From the NCBI GenBank assembly GCA_039105265.1, contig JAPFFF010000008.1, positions 1,240,001 to 1,304,000 of the forward strand: DNA of 64,000 bases. Reading direction: 5' to 3'. Shown piece after piece: positions 39,519 through 49,619 of this stretch. The translations under genes were made by a program, and so were the position numbers. Numbering within the stretch: position 1 is the first letter of the stretch; each line of letters opens with the position of its first letter. The stretch is from Tritrichomonas musculus. Taxonomy: Eukaryota; Parabasalia; Tritrichomonadida; Tritrichomonadidae. The notes under the pieces are model-generated. The model did not search any database. It saw nothing but the letters and a program-made list of their open reading frames with translations, and was not told where the DNA came from.

Positions 39519-40992
39519 TATTTCATAAAAGGTACCTTTTAACATTTTTTAAAAAAACTAAAGCTATTTTAAAAACGATACGTCACTTTCCAACGTGTTT
39601 TTATAGAAATTCTATTAAAAAGTTGAACTTTTTAAAAAAGGTGACTTACTTATCTTTTTTGGAATAACTAGAGATATTTTATTATTCACTTTTGCCCAGA
39701 AAAAGTCGAACTTTTCCAAGGGAAAAGTGAATTTTGAACATCCCTAGGAATAAATTTATAAAGGTATACAAACTCTTTTCTTTCAATTTGTTGAAAGCAA
39801 AAAGTTGGTGATTTTAAGACTTATTATAATTTTAATAGCATATTTTAAATCCTTATCATATGTATAATTGTTTGATACTATTTACAACCTGTTTGGTTCA
39901 TTACATAAGAAATTAGAATTTTCAATCTTTACTTTTTGAAAAACTTAAAAACACTAGAAAAGTGGTGATTAAAATATTATTTTTTAATTTTTGAACTTAT
40001 ATTTTTCTATATTATTATATTTGTTTGTTTATAAAATAAAAATATATTTTATTAATTAAGACTATGCGGAGATAAGAAAAATCAAAAATCGATATTTCAA
40101 TAATTTCCGAATAATTTCTAATCCCTTCGATAAGTTTTCCTGTAATAATTTAATCGTTTTATATATTTTATTTTACATGATATATCTCTTAATTGGTAGA
40201 TATATCTAGGATTTATTGAGATAAAGCTAAAATATTATTTTTTTTTTTGACGGTTTAAGGAGAAAAAAAGGTTAATTTTTTTCTGAAGAGGTGAAGTCGT
40301 CAATCTAAGCGAATTCAATTTTTTTGAAAAAAGGTGAAGTCGTCAAATATGTTTTCACGCGATTCATTTTTCTGTAGATATTTTTAATATCATTATATGT
40401 TTTTTGTTATTGAATTATACATCTATTTTATAACAATTTATAACAATAAATATATATATAAACATTACCAGTATATATTTATTTAAAAAATTTTAATCAA
40501 ACAGATTTTTTATTCAAATTTTTAAAACAATCATTTTAAAACTTTTTCAATTTTTAAAATTTGTAAACTAATCAAAATTTGACAAAATTAAATTTCTTTT
40601 TATACTGGAAATTATTAGATAAAAATTTGATATTTTAAAATATATATAAATATGAGTATTTCTAAAATAATCTAATAATATAGAAAAAGTATTGTCCGAA
40701 AAAATAGAGTTTGGTTACCTTTGTGTTTTATGATTTGATCGAAAATTACATGCATTAAATATTTAAATTTCACCAAAAAATGCGTATTCATTCTATCATC
40801 ATTAGCATTAATTTATCTAAAACATGAAAATAGGTCAATGATCATCATTAAAATAATTTTATAAAATTTGATCTGAAAAAAATCTTTACGAGTAGTATTT
40901 TTGTTAAGATATGATGGCAAGTTATTAAATTTTTAAATTAGTTTTATATAAGCCAATAAAAACACAGGAAAAAATGCTTCAACTAAAAGCAA
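39519..40992. other. AT-rich intergenic spacer with short direct repeats
   Basis: No gene. AGGTGAAGTCGTCAA occurs twice in the same direction (40289-40303 and 40332-40346), 43 bases apart, with TTTGACGG upstream in inverted sense near 40,248. It may be the remains of another small element. Frequent AAAAAGT-GAACTTTTT palindromes occur near 39.61-39.72 kb. Confidence 0.4.
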
Positions 40993-41736
40993 TCAATTTT
41001 CATTCCTCTGATAAATGTACATATAGTAAAATGAGCCTTGTATTTGAGGTTTTGGTATTTGAATTATTTTAATTAGAGTCCATCTATATATTGGATTATC
41101 AAAAAACATTGATCTAACTTCTTCTGATCCATTAGATATTACAATAAAATATCCATTAGGTTTTAAAACTTTTGATATACCTCTGAATACTTCAGTTAAA
41201 ATTTTGGCCGCAATATCAGAACAGCAAAAAGAGTCAATTGTTCCTTTATCAACAACCGCATCAAATTGATTATCCTTACACCACATTTCAATTGTAGTTA
41301 TATCTTTAACTATCCATTTTATTTTATTTTTAATAAGATTAGAATAATCTTTCTCCTTTTCTTTCATCTTTTCAATAACTGTCTTCGAAATATCAATGTT
41401 TACAACTTCTCGTGCCCCAGCTATACTCATATCAATTCCTAAAGTTGAAGTTCCGCAACCAAAATACAAAACTTTTTCGCACTTTGAAATATAGGAGAGC
41501 ATATATGGCTTCAAAATATCCCATGAAACATACCATTCAAAAGGATACCATATACCAGAGCCAATATTTTGGAATTCATCATCGTATCTTTTAAGCCAAT
41601 ATGCTTGATTATCGAACCCTTTTTTGAAGTTAGAGGATCCTACTTCTTCTTCTTCTTCTGATTCACTACTGGTTACACTGTCTGTCTCACTACTAAATGA
41701 AGGATCTGGATTTTTTGTTTGTGTATTTGAGTACAT
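40993..41736 (-). CDS. METTL13/EEF1AKMT4-type methyltransferase
   Basis: 247 residues, a class I SAM-dependent methyltransferase. After an acidic Ser/Glu N-terminus come AYWLKRYDDE (about 44) and a WY-centred helix. Motif I is VLYFGCGTSTLGIDMS (about 88-103). Motif II is VVNIDISKTVIEKM (about 110-123). The acidic VDKGTIDSF near 163 is the DKGT(L/I)D signature of the METTL13 / EEF1AKMT4 / EEF1AKNMT group, which methylates lysines or the N-terminus of elongation factor 1A. The expected target is eEF1A, by family only. It is head-to-head with the ORMDL gene, with 57 bases between the two start codons. Confidence 0.85.
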   Translation of the reverse strand: MYSNTQTKNPDPSFSSETDSVTSSESEEEEEVGSSNFKKGFDNQAYWLKRYDDEFQNIGSGIWYPFEWYVSWDILKPYMLSYISKCEKVLYFGCGTSTLGIDMSIAGAREVVNIDISKTVIEKMKEKEKDYSNLIKNKIKWIVKDITTIEMWCKDNQFDAVVDKGTIDSFCCSDIAAKILTEVFRGISKVLKPNGYFIVISNGSEEVRSMFFDNPIYRWTLIKIIQIPKPQIQGSFYYMYIYQRNEN

Positions 41737-41781
41737 TAATAAACGTTATTCTTAGATTTCTCAAAATTGAAATAAATTTTT

Positions 41782-41786
41782 TCATT
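41782..41786 (+). promoter_or_regulatory. Initiator-like element TCATT
   Basis: TCATT with its A ten bases before the ORMDL ATG, within a run of T. It is a perfect fit to TCA(C/T)(A/T). It lies in the 57-base region shared with the divergent methyltransferase gene. Confidence 0.55.
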
Positions 41787-41793
41787 TTATAAG

Positions 41794-42252
41794 ATGAGGA
41801 AAAGTCCCTCAATTCCAACAATCCTAAATAAAAACGTATCTTACATCGATTCTCCTGCTAGTTGGGTGTTTTATACATTCATATGGCTTTTTTTACGAGT
41901 GATTTTAGCTGGCCTTGGTCTTTCTGCCAAAGCTTCATGGGCAATTGTTAATTGGATTCATGGAATTATTTCTTATGTCCTCTTTCATTGGATTATGGGA
42001 ACTCCTTTTGCTAGCGACCATGAACATGAATCTGACTTACTCACCTTTTGGGAACAAATCGACGACCAGGTTTTATATACACGGGCAAGAAAATTCCTCA
42101 CTCTTTTCCCCATTGCTTTATTTTTTATAGCTGTTGACTCATCAGGATGGGACCTTGCATATTTTTGGATTAACGCTATTGTTTTGCTTATTACAGTAAT
42201 CCCAAAACTACCTTTCATGCACCGTGTTCGTATATTTGGAATCAATTCTTAA
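41794..42252 (+). CDS. ORMDL (Orm1-like) protein
   Basis: 152 residues, the usual ORMDL length. These four-pass ER membrane proteins bind and restrain serine palmitoyltransferase, the first enzyme of sphingolipid synthesis, according to ceramide level. Diagnostic segments are ASWVFYTFIWLFLRVIL, AIVNWIHGIISYVLFHWIMG followed by TPF, LLTFWEQIDD followed by ARKFLTLFPIALFF, and the near-invariant end IPKLPFMHRVRIFGIN. Four hydrophobic segments fall near 28-46, 50-70, 103-120 and 125-142. The ATG is supported by an initiator motif ten bases upstream. Confidence 0.95.
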   Translation: MRKSPSIPTILNKNVSYIDSPASWVFYTFIWLFLRVILAGLGLSAKASWAIVNWIHGIISYVLFHWIMGTPFASDHEHESDLLTFWEQIDDQVLYTRARKFLTLFPIALFFIAVDSSGWDLAYFWINAIVLLITVIPKLPFMHRVRIFGINS

Positions 42253-42531
42253 GATTAATGTTTTTACTTTTTTCAAGTTCATCATACTATTTAAAATAAC
42301 GAATAATAATCAAATATAATAAAAATTCTTTCCAATTCTTTTTTTATTCGCAACTTATGAAATATATACACATTTAATTATCTATCTCTTAAAAACAGAA
42401 GATATTATGGCATTCTCCAAAATTCGATTTGGAATTGTTTTGAAATTAAAAGTATATTCTTCCCAGAAGGTTAATATAATTCATTTCACAAAAAGAAAAC
42501 AATAAATTTTGCTCACAATATATAATTATTA

Positions 42532-44103
42532 CTATTGTCCAACAGTCATTATTCTCCTTGATATAGGAACAGGCAAATACTGAGAAAATAAATTTTGATC
42601 AACTGAACTCTGCCTTATTGTTAAATTTAATTTCCGTTTTTCATTTTCTCTTTTCTGATTGAATTTTGTAATAAGAGCATTTCCATCTAAATTTATTAAA
42701 TGTCTAGAAATTGAAGAAGATTCCAATCTCTGATTTGAATCAAGCTTCAAAATTGTATATAAAAGAGTTCCCCAATTGGGAGCTGTTGCCATTGTATCAT
42801 TAAATAGAACAGAAAACTTTCGCTCATTATCAGCTGGATTGAAAATTATGTCAGTAACAGAAATATCGTCTTGGAATTTGCAAAATAAATTAAATAGCAT
42901 TGGGGTTTCTGATGGAGAGATAAACCAAACATCGCGACCAATTAGTTCGTTTCCTGAAAGGATTCGTAAAGCAGATTCCCTGTTGAACCAAGGTTGAAAC
43001 CAACTATGAAAGTTTGTGGGTATAAAATTTGAAGCAGATTCGGATTCTTCTAGTGGTGAGCTGGATGGTGATGGTGATAGTGGCTGAATTTGAGCTGATA
43101 ATTGAATTAATGTTTCAACCCATGATTCACAAAAGCCATAATGAAGAACAAAATTCATAAACTCATCAAAAGTTATTAATATTTTCTCGTTTGGAACATT
43201 TTCATAGTTAAGCTTATGAAGAAGGTAATGAGCATTTTTTGTTAGTTGAGGAATATCTTTTGTATCACCAATATGAGTTGAAATAATGTTGTAAAAGGAT
43301 GATATTGGAGCGGTCTTGTATCTACCAAAATGGTCAATCCAATCTTGAGTTATTTGCTCAAGAAGGCTTTGCTTATTTGGGCAATCCATTTTTTTATACA
43401 AAATCGAAGTGTGCATAAGAACTAGTGGATCACCTTGAATTATAGAATACAAAAAATTTGGTAGATCAAATGTAGATAAAAAGTCGGAACTAATCGTTTT
43501 TTGTCCAATTTTGTTTGTTGTGCTTGTCATTGGTATCATTGTAGAACTAGCCCTATAGGAGACTAACGGCATTGAAAATGAAGTGGGTGCTGATGAGCTT
43601 TGCGCAGAATCTTGTGAATTTGGCATTGAAATACTACCAGATGATCCAACATTTGGTATTGAGTAAGTTATTGCTTTGTCTGAATCAATAAACGAAGACC
43701 TAGCTGATGTACATGGAATCTTCTCAATATCCTCAACATTCAAACCTAACTTAAATGCAAACATATTATTTGATCTCATCTTCCAGTTTCTAATGTTAAC
43801 TAGATGCGGAAATTCATGTTTAATTTGGCTTAGGTTAGAATGATCAATTCGAAAACCATGATCACGGAAATTTGTGTTAATAGAATTTGAACGAAGGTTG
43901 AGAAAATTGGCCATTATTGTTGCGTTACATATAAAATGCAGGCCATTACTGCACCAAGCAGCACCACAGCAATTTATCGAATCTGGATGCTCTTTTGTAA
44001 AATTTAGCACATGAAAAACTTTGGTAGCAAACTTTATTCGTGATCCTTGATGTTCTTTATTGAGATAATCTTTTAAAGTTTGAACATCTTTGAATTCCAT
44101 CAT
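42532..44103 (-). CDS. Initiator-binding-like protein with SH2-like C-terminus
   Basis: About 523 residues; the frame opens at a TTG, but ATG at 44103 is the likely start. Residues about 45-115 resemble an initiator-binding winged helix: CCGAAWCSNGLHFICNATIM, then FLNLRSNSINTNFRDHGFRI, then FPHLVNIRNWKMR, matching C-G-x3-W-x2-N-G and the SSINGSLQxxGY helix of the IBP39 type. A Ser/Pro-rich linker follows. A helical segment with ILITFDEFMNFVLHYGF comes next. Near residue 362, SWFQPWFNRESALRILSG with GRDVWFISPSE is like the WF...SREEAxxLL and FLVR strands of an SH2 domain. The usual SH2 arginine is not at its place. A DNA-binding plus SH2-like layout recalls STAT proteins; this is inference. 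Confidence 0.5.
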   Translation of the reverse strand: MMEFKDVQTLKDYLNKEHQGSRIKFATKVFHVLNFTKEHPDSINCCGAAWCSNGLHFICNATIMANFLNLRSNSINTNFRDHGFRIDHSNLSQIKHEFPHLVNIRNWKMRSNNMFAFKLGLNVEDIEKIPCTSARSSFIDSDKAITYSIPNVGSSGSISMPNSQDSAQSSSAPTSFSMPLVSYRASSTMIPMTSTTNKIGQKTISSDFLSTFDLPNFLYSIIQGDPLVLMHTSILYKKMDCPNKQSLLEQITQDWIDHFGRYKTAPISSFYNIISTHIGDTKDIPQLTKNAHYLLHKLNYENVPNEKILITFDEFMNFVLHYGFCESWVETLIQLSAQIQPLSPSPSSSPLEESESASNFIPTNFHSWFQPWFNRESALRILSGNELIGRDVWFISPSETPMLFNLFCKFQDDISVTDIIFNPADNERKFSVLFNDTMATAPNWGTLLYTILKLDSNQRLESSSISRHLINLDGNALITKFNQKRENEKRKLNLTIRQSSVDQNLFSQYLPVPISRRIMTVGQ

Positions 44104-44979
44104 TTCCAAAAAGATTAATATTCTTTCAATGCACTTAACGGTTGATTACCTCAAAAAGTCAATTTCTCAACGATAAATTGTGAAAAAATAAAAAACTTTT
44201 TAAATAAAAACTTCACTAGTGAAAGCCTTTTCGAAAATACATTAAAAATGTATAAATCTTCATAAAATTGATCAAAAAATAATAATAACTATTTGATATA
44301 TATTTAAAATTCTATTTATAATATTTTCTAAAAAATAAATGTATATTAAAGCCTAAATTATGAGTATATTAATATTTTTTTATTCATATCATAATTTTTC
44401 TTACATCTCATAGAATTTGTACGTTATGATCATTTTTGGATAATTCTGAAAGTACTCAATAGAGTCTAAGGTTAATTGAGAAGAGTATAAGGTTTTTAAA
44501 AAGACGGTAAATATATTTTGAGAAAATTTTATCTCAATTACATGCAGAAATAATATTTTTGAAAAAGGGGAGTCAAAATAGGTTTTTTTCGATCAAAGAA
44601 TTATGATTTTTAAATAGGCAAAATAGATTTAATATGATATAATAAGAAAAAGTTAAATAGAACTTGTTGAAAAATATAGTAGGGGAAAAAAGATAAATCA
44701 AAAAATATGAAATATTATGAAAAAGTCAAACTTTTTGATAGAAAATTACTTTTTTCAATTCGAAATTTTTTATCCAATTTCAATTAAATTTTATAAAATA
44801 AATTTATCATCATAATCTTTATATTTTCTCTTTTTATATTCTTAATTTTTATTTTTTATATATATATTGAAAGTATTATATAGAAATATCGTAAAAATAT
44901 ATTTTTTTGGTTAGGATAAAACATCAAATAAATAAAAAACATTTTTATAAAAAGATGTTAAAAAATGAGGCATATTATA
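44104..44979. other. AT-rich intergenic spacer
   Basis: No gene, repeat or hairpin of note beyond homopolymer runs. It separates the IBD/SH2-like gene from the block of inverted-repeat elements. Confidence 0.6.
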
Positions 44980-46303
44980 GAAAGACGGTCTGTGGTGAAG
45001 TGACCATAGACGGTCTTTGAAAAAGTCGACGAAAATTTTTTTTGATATTTTTAAACGTTTTTTATGGAAAAATAAACAGAAAAAAATTCGAGGGATTCTT
45101 TATAGTACATGCAACTTTTTCAGAAGAAAATAATCGTCCATTTTTTCTAGCTTTATTTTCCATAGAAAAGATTAAAAGTTCCTTGTATTTTTTATTGATT
45201 TCTTAATTTATGCCATTTAGAGAATATGTTAAACGCGAAATAATCGAAAATTTTCAAAAATGAGATTATTATTTGATTAAAATTTATTCTTAAAAATGGT
45301 TGATTTAGATTATCAAATGGCTTAATGGGCTTCCTACATTGATATTATTTAGGATTTAATGGTTAAAATCAGTATTAAATAAGAAAACAAATACTTTTAA
45401 ATTATTTAAAAGGAATAAAAAAAGCATGAATAGGGGGTCATGCTATTTTGTTTAAAAAATAATTAATTTTAATTTCTCAAAAAGTTTATTTTAGACCATA
45501 TATACATACAAAAAGTTCTCTGTGCTGTCTAAAAACCTTTTTTTATACAAATAATAATAATAAAAGTAAAAAAGTTAAATAATCAGAATTAATGATTCGT
45601 AATACTTTATAATTACATAAAAAATAATTAAATAAGTGATTTTTAGGTCGCAAAAATATAATAATGTTTTAAAAAAATAGTGAGAATAATGAAGTTAGAA
45701 AAGAAGCCAATAAAACAAACTAAAAACGCTACAAATAAGTGAACTGTATTGATAATATAGCAATTATCTTCAATTTGTTGTCTGTAGTTGTCATTATCTT
45801 CAATTACCGTCCCTAACTCGTCATTTGTAGTTTGTCGTTATCTTAAATTCGCTAGTTGTAGTTTGTTATCATCTTTAATTTGTCATTTGTGGTCATCAAT
45901 CTTCTTCAATTCTTCGTCTGTAGTTTGTCACCATCTTTAAGTCGTCATTTGTAGTTCATTATCATCTTCAATCGTCGTCTGCAGTTTGTCGCCATCTTCA
46001 ATTCGTCATCATTAGTTGCTATCATCTTCAAATGTCATCTGTAACTCATCATCTTCAAATACCATTTATAACTCATATTTTGTAACCAATTATCATCTTC
46101 AGCGAGCTGTTTTGAATCAACATTTGTTCTAAGATTACTCCTGCCAATAAGAAAATTATAAAATAAAAAATGGCGCCTTTTTTTGGTCAATTTACAAGGT
46201 CAATTTTTTAAAACTTACTTTTGTTTGAAAAAGTGATTTCAATTTAAAAATTTTTCCAACTTTTTCAAAGACCGTCTGTGGTCACCTCACTATAGACCGT
46301 CTC
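44980..46303. mobile_element. 1.3-kb non-autonomous element with ~50-bp inverted repeats
   Basis: The left end GAAAGACGGTCTGTGGTGA and the right end (reverse-complemented) GAGACGGTCTATAGTGAGG match over about 50 bases, both running on to AGACGGTCTTTGAAAAAGT. TA lies outside each end. Within each end AGACGGTCT is repeated directly around a TGGT/ACCA hairpin. The interior holds a roughly 33-bp minisatellite and no transposase-like frame. The family cannot be named. Confidence 0.75.
45750..46110. repeat. Degenerate ~33-bp minisatellite
   Basis: About ten irregular copies of a unit like CGTCATTTGTAGTTTGTC followed by (A)TCATCTTCAATT. Copies differ by substitutions and small indels. The array sits inside the 1.3-kb inverted-repeat element. 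Related motifs occur near 6.18-6.28 kb. Confidence 0.75.
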
Positions 46304-46475
46304 TATGAAATATTTATCTTAAAAAATTATTTTAAAAATGTGTTTATATAAACGTATTAGAAATATATTGAAATTAAAATATAAAATTAATAGCATATAT
46401 CATTAAGATGAAATATTTTTTAAAATAAAAGTTTTTTAAAAGAAAATAAAACAAAGAAATTGAGAAATATAATAT

Positions 46476-47495
46476 AGCAAAGTTTGTTGGTGATATGACC
46501 AACAAACTATATTCAAATATTTGATAAAACAGCTTTTTGAAAAAAGAGCTTTTTGATAAGTGAGCTTTTTTAATAAAAATCAGTTTATTTGTGAATGATT
46601 TAAATTTTTTATATCGCCAAGGAATGATTTTTCAAAACCAGGCAAAGACTGGCAAGAAAAACACAGCAATTCATTGATACCACCTATCTTCTTGCAGATT
46701 ATGATCACCTGCTACTGGTTTCCAACCACATATTTATAAATCAAATTAGGCAATCTCGAAATACAGATGCATGCTAGTATATCATGTAGATCAACTATTT
46801 TCATCCACAAATTAATGAACTCTAGTCATCAAATTAAAAGCCCGAGCTATAGATTATCATTCGGTAAACAAATTTTCAAAACGCAGCCTCTTATTTATAA
46901 AATCCAATCTGTAATACAATATAAGATACCTATTTACAAACAGAAATCAACTTGTTAACGAACTACAGTCCCAGATTTGTACATCATAAGCAAAGATTCC
47001 AGTGCAAACTCTTGACTTTATAATCTCCATATGTACTAGTTTCTCGTTCTGAAAATAAATACATTACTATTTTAATTCTTTCTTATTTACTATTTTAAAC
47101 AAGTTAATGATAAAATTTTAATTTCTTTCCTTTTTTACTGAAAAAGTTGAAATTTCTATTACGAAATTTTTATTTTAATTTAAAAAGTTATGTTTCCAAA
47201 TCCGTTAATATTTAATATCTCCTATTTGTGTATAAAAATCATAATATATATGTATAAAAAAGTTAGTATAACTTGTTCGATTCTTTGTATTTATTATATT
47301 TTAATTAATTGTTTTACCTTTTTTTGGTTTGTATAGTCGATTTTAATCAGTTTAACAATATATTTATTCAAAAAGCTGTTTTATCAAAAAGTGTTTATTT
47401 GAAAAAGCTGTTTTATCAAAAAGTCATCTATTCAAATATTTTTTCTTTCAAAATTTGAATATAGTTTGTTGGTCATATCACCAACAAACTTTGCT
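46476..47495. mobile_element. 1.0-kb inverted-repeat element with hairpin ends
   Basis: Ends match in inverted orientation from AGCAAAGTTTGTTGGTGAT through CCAACAAACTATATTCAAAT. Inside that repeat, GTTTGTTGGT and ACCAACAAAC form a perfect hairpin around GATATG. Further in, GATAAAACAGCTTTTTGA-type blocks also repeat inversely, with an extra copy on the right. A 63-codon frame inside looks like chance. I see no clear target duplication. Confidence 0.75.
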
Positions 47496-47623
47496 GTTTT
47501 TATTATCCCAAAGAAATTTTATAATTCATGTTAGAGTTTAAATGAATCCTAAAAGCATGATGGTTTGGCATATAATGTTGGACATTAAACTAAGAAAGCA
47601 TATATGAACTCTGGTATATCAAC

Positions 47624-49118
47624 TACACCCCGAGCTTATTACATTTTCAAAAATAAAAATGTAATAAGAAATTTTTTTAAAAAAAAAAAAGACGAGCTGC
47701 CAAACGAACTTATGACCCTAATTAAAAAAATTATAAATAAGAGTATCTTGTTTAATTACAAATATATATATAAATAAAAAAATTATTTAAATTTATAATC
47801 TTATACTTATCATATATTTATAATTTTTGTTCGAAAAATCAAAGATTTTTTCCTAATTACAGTATTTCTCAAATCTTATTACTAGGCCATATTTTTTTTA
47901 CATCACAAATACTATAAACGTCTTTTTAACGTCTTTTTTCATAAAATAACGATTTTTTGATTTGTAGTATTAATAAAACTTTTTGAATGCGAATAAATTT
48001 TTTTTTATTTTATGAAGAATCAAAAATAATATTTTATAATTTGAAAAACATTTTACTATTTTATCTTTTTATTTTTAAATTATTTAAAACATTTTTAATA
48101 TAAAAAAATAATTGTAGATCAAGATAAAAATAAAAAACTAATATCGAGAAAATAACGTATTTACAATTGTAATTACAATTGTAATTTTTAAACGGACAAG
48201 TTGTATACAATTGTAAATACAAAAACCAAAGCTTACTTATTACATAAATTGAAAAAGCCCAAAATGTAAGAACATTAATTTTTTGGTTTTTAAACGATTA
48301 AAAATAATATATTTATTATTTAGAATATTCAAACATTTATATATATCAAAATAAATATAAAATATTATATTAAACCATTTTATGATAGGAATAAATGGAC
48401 TTTTTTATTACTTTAAAAATTGAAAGAAATTTATTATTATAAATATATAAATATTTTGGTTATTTATAGATATATAAGATTTTTTTTATGAAATTAATAA
48501 TAATATTGTATTATAATTATAGATATTATGATTATCTAAAGCAAAATGTTCGGTTGAATTAAAACGAAATTTGTCTTATTTTGTATCTTGATATTAATAA
48601 TAAATGTTTTTATATATAATCTTAAATATATAAGTATATTGTGCAATTTAATTGTCGTGAGGACAAAAAGATAATGCAATATATCCAATATTTTTGTAAA
48701 AAATACTATATAAAATACTCTGAAAATATATTTAAAGTATTGAATCCTTAAAGCAAAGTACTCAAACCTTAAAGCAAAAAGTATTCAATTATTTGACAAA
48801 TAAAATAATTTCAATACTCCTTAAAGCAGGAGTATTGAATTCTTATTACAAGAGACTATTGAAATTTCAGCCATATAAAACAAATTGAAAGGTCCTTATT
48901 ACAGCTCGTTATTTTTGGAAAACGTTAAGTTTTTTTTATTAATTTTGTTAACCAAATTTTTATATATATATATATAATATAAAGATAAATTTGTTAACCA
49001 AAAAACTAAAAAAAAAAACGTTTTTATTTTCATGAAATATGCTCTTTTTTGGCTTTTTGAATAAATGATATTTTGATGTAATAAGAGCCGTTTAAAATAG
49101 ACTTTAGCTCGGGGTGTA
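47624..49118. mobile_element. 1.5-kb inverted-repeat element with perfect 8-bp target duplication
   Basis: The left end TACACCCCGAGCTTATTACAT and the right end (reverse-complemented) TACACCCCGAGCTAAAG share 13 terminal bases. ATATCAAC stands directly outside both ends (47616-47623 and 49119-49126), a perfect 8-base target duplication. A second shared block, TTATTACAT, lies adjacent on the left and about 25 bases further in on the right. No transposase frame is present. The 8-bp duplication suits hAT-like or Merlin-like transposition more than Tc1/mariner. Confidence 0.8.
48739..48843. repeat. Three CCTTAAAGCA copies with a hairpin
   Basis: CCTTAAAGCA occurs three times, interleaved with AGTATT(GAA/CAA) words. 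The last copy is enclosed by CAATACTCC and GGAGTATTG, which can pair. It lies inside the 1.5-kb element and could be a transposase-binding or folding site; that is a guess. Confidence 0.5.
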
Positions 49119-49126
49119 ATATCAAC

Positions 49127-49619
49127 ACCAGAAATTATCAAATAGAAATCATTTTTTTAAAACAATTGGAATATCAAAATAATCAGATTTTTTCAAATGA
49201 TACATCTATTTTTTAAATTTAAATTCTTTCCATTTTCCCAGATTAAAAAATATTGATATCAAAAAGCTTTGATATGCTTTTAAATCAACGTTATTATTAA
49301 TTTATTTTGAAATTTTATTAAATCATCTTTTTAATTTGATGTGTAAATCAGTAATATATTCAATAACAAAAAAAAAATACATTTTTAGATAAATCTTTTA
49401 AAAAGTTGGTCTGAAACCTTTCAAATTTTATCCTAACCTCTGAAAAAAATTCTATTAAAGGAAAAATTATATTCTCAAAAATAAAATAAAACAATTCAAT
49501 TAAATGGTCTAGTTCGGCTCAAATTTTTTTTTAAAATGCTTGTCTTTGAAATTTATTTTTTTGTGATTATCTTTTAATTCCTACTATTATTTTTTTTTTT
49601 GCGAATCAATAGATATTCA
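49127..49619. other. AT-rich spacer
   Basis: No gene, inverted repeat or terminal repeat of the neighbouring Maverick could be found here. Confidence 0.5.

Noticed and set aside
39610-39730. AAAAAGT(T/C)GAACTTTTT palindromes as regulatory sites
   Set aside because: Similar AAAAGT...ACTTTT words are scattered all over the AT-rich spacers; no consistent position relative to genes.
46767-46958. 63-codon plus-strand ORF inside the 1.0-kb element
   Set aside because: Low-information Ile/Lys/Ser sequence, no transposase motif, and no initiator; probably chance.
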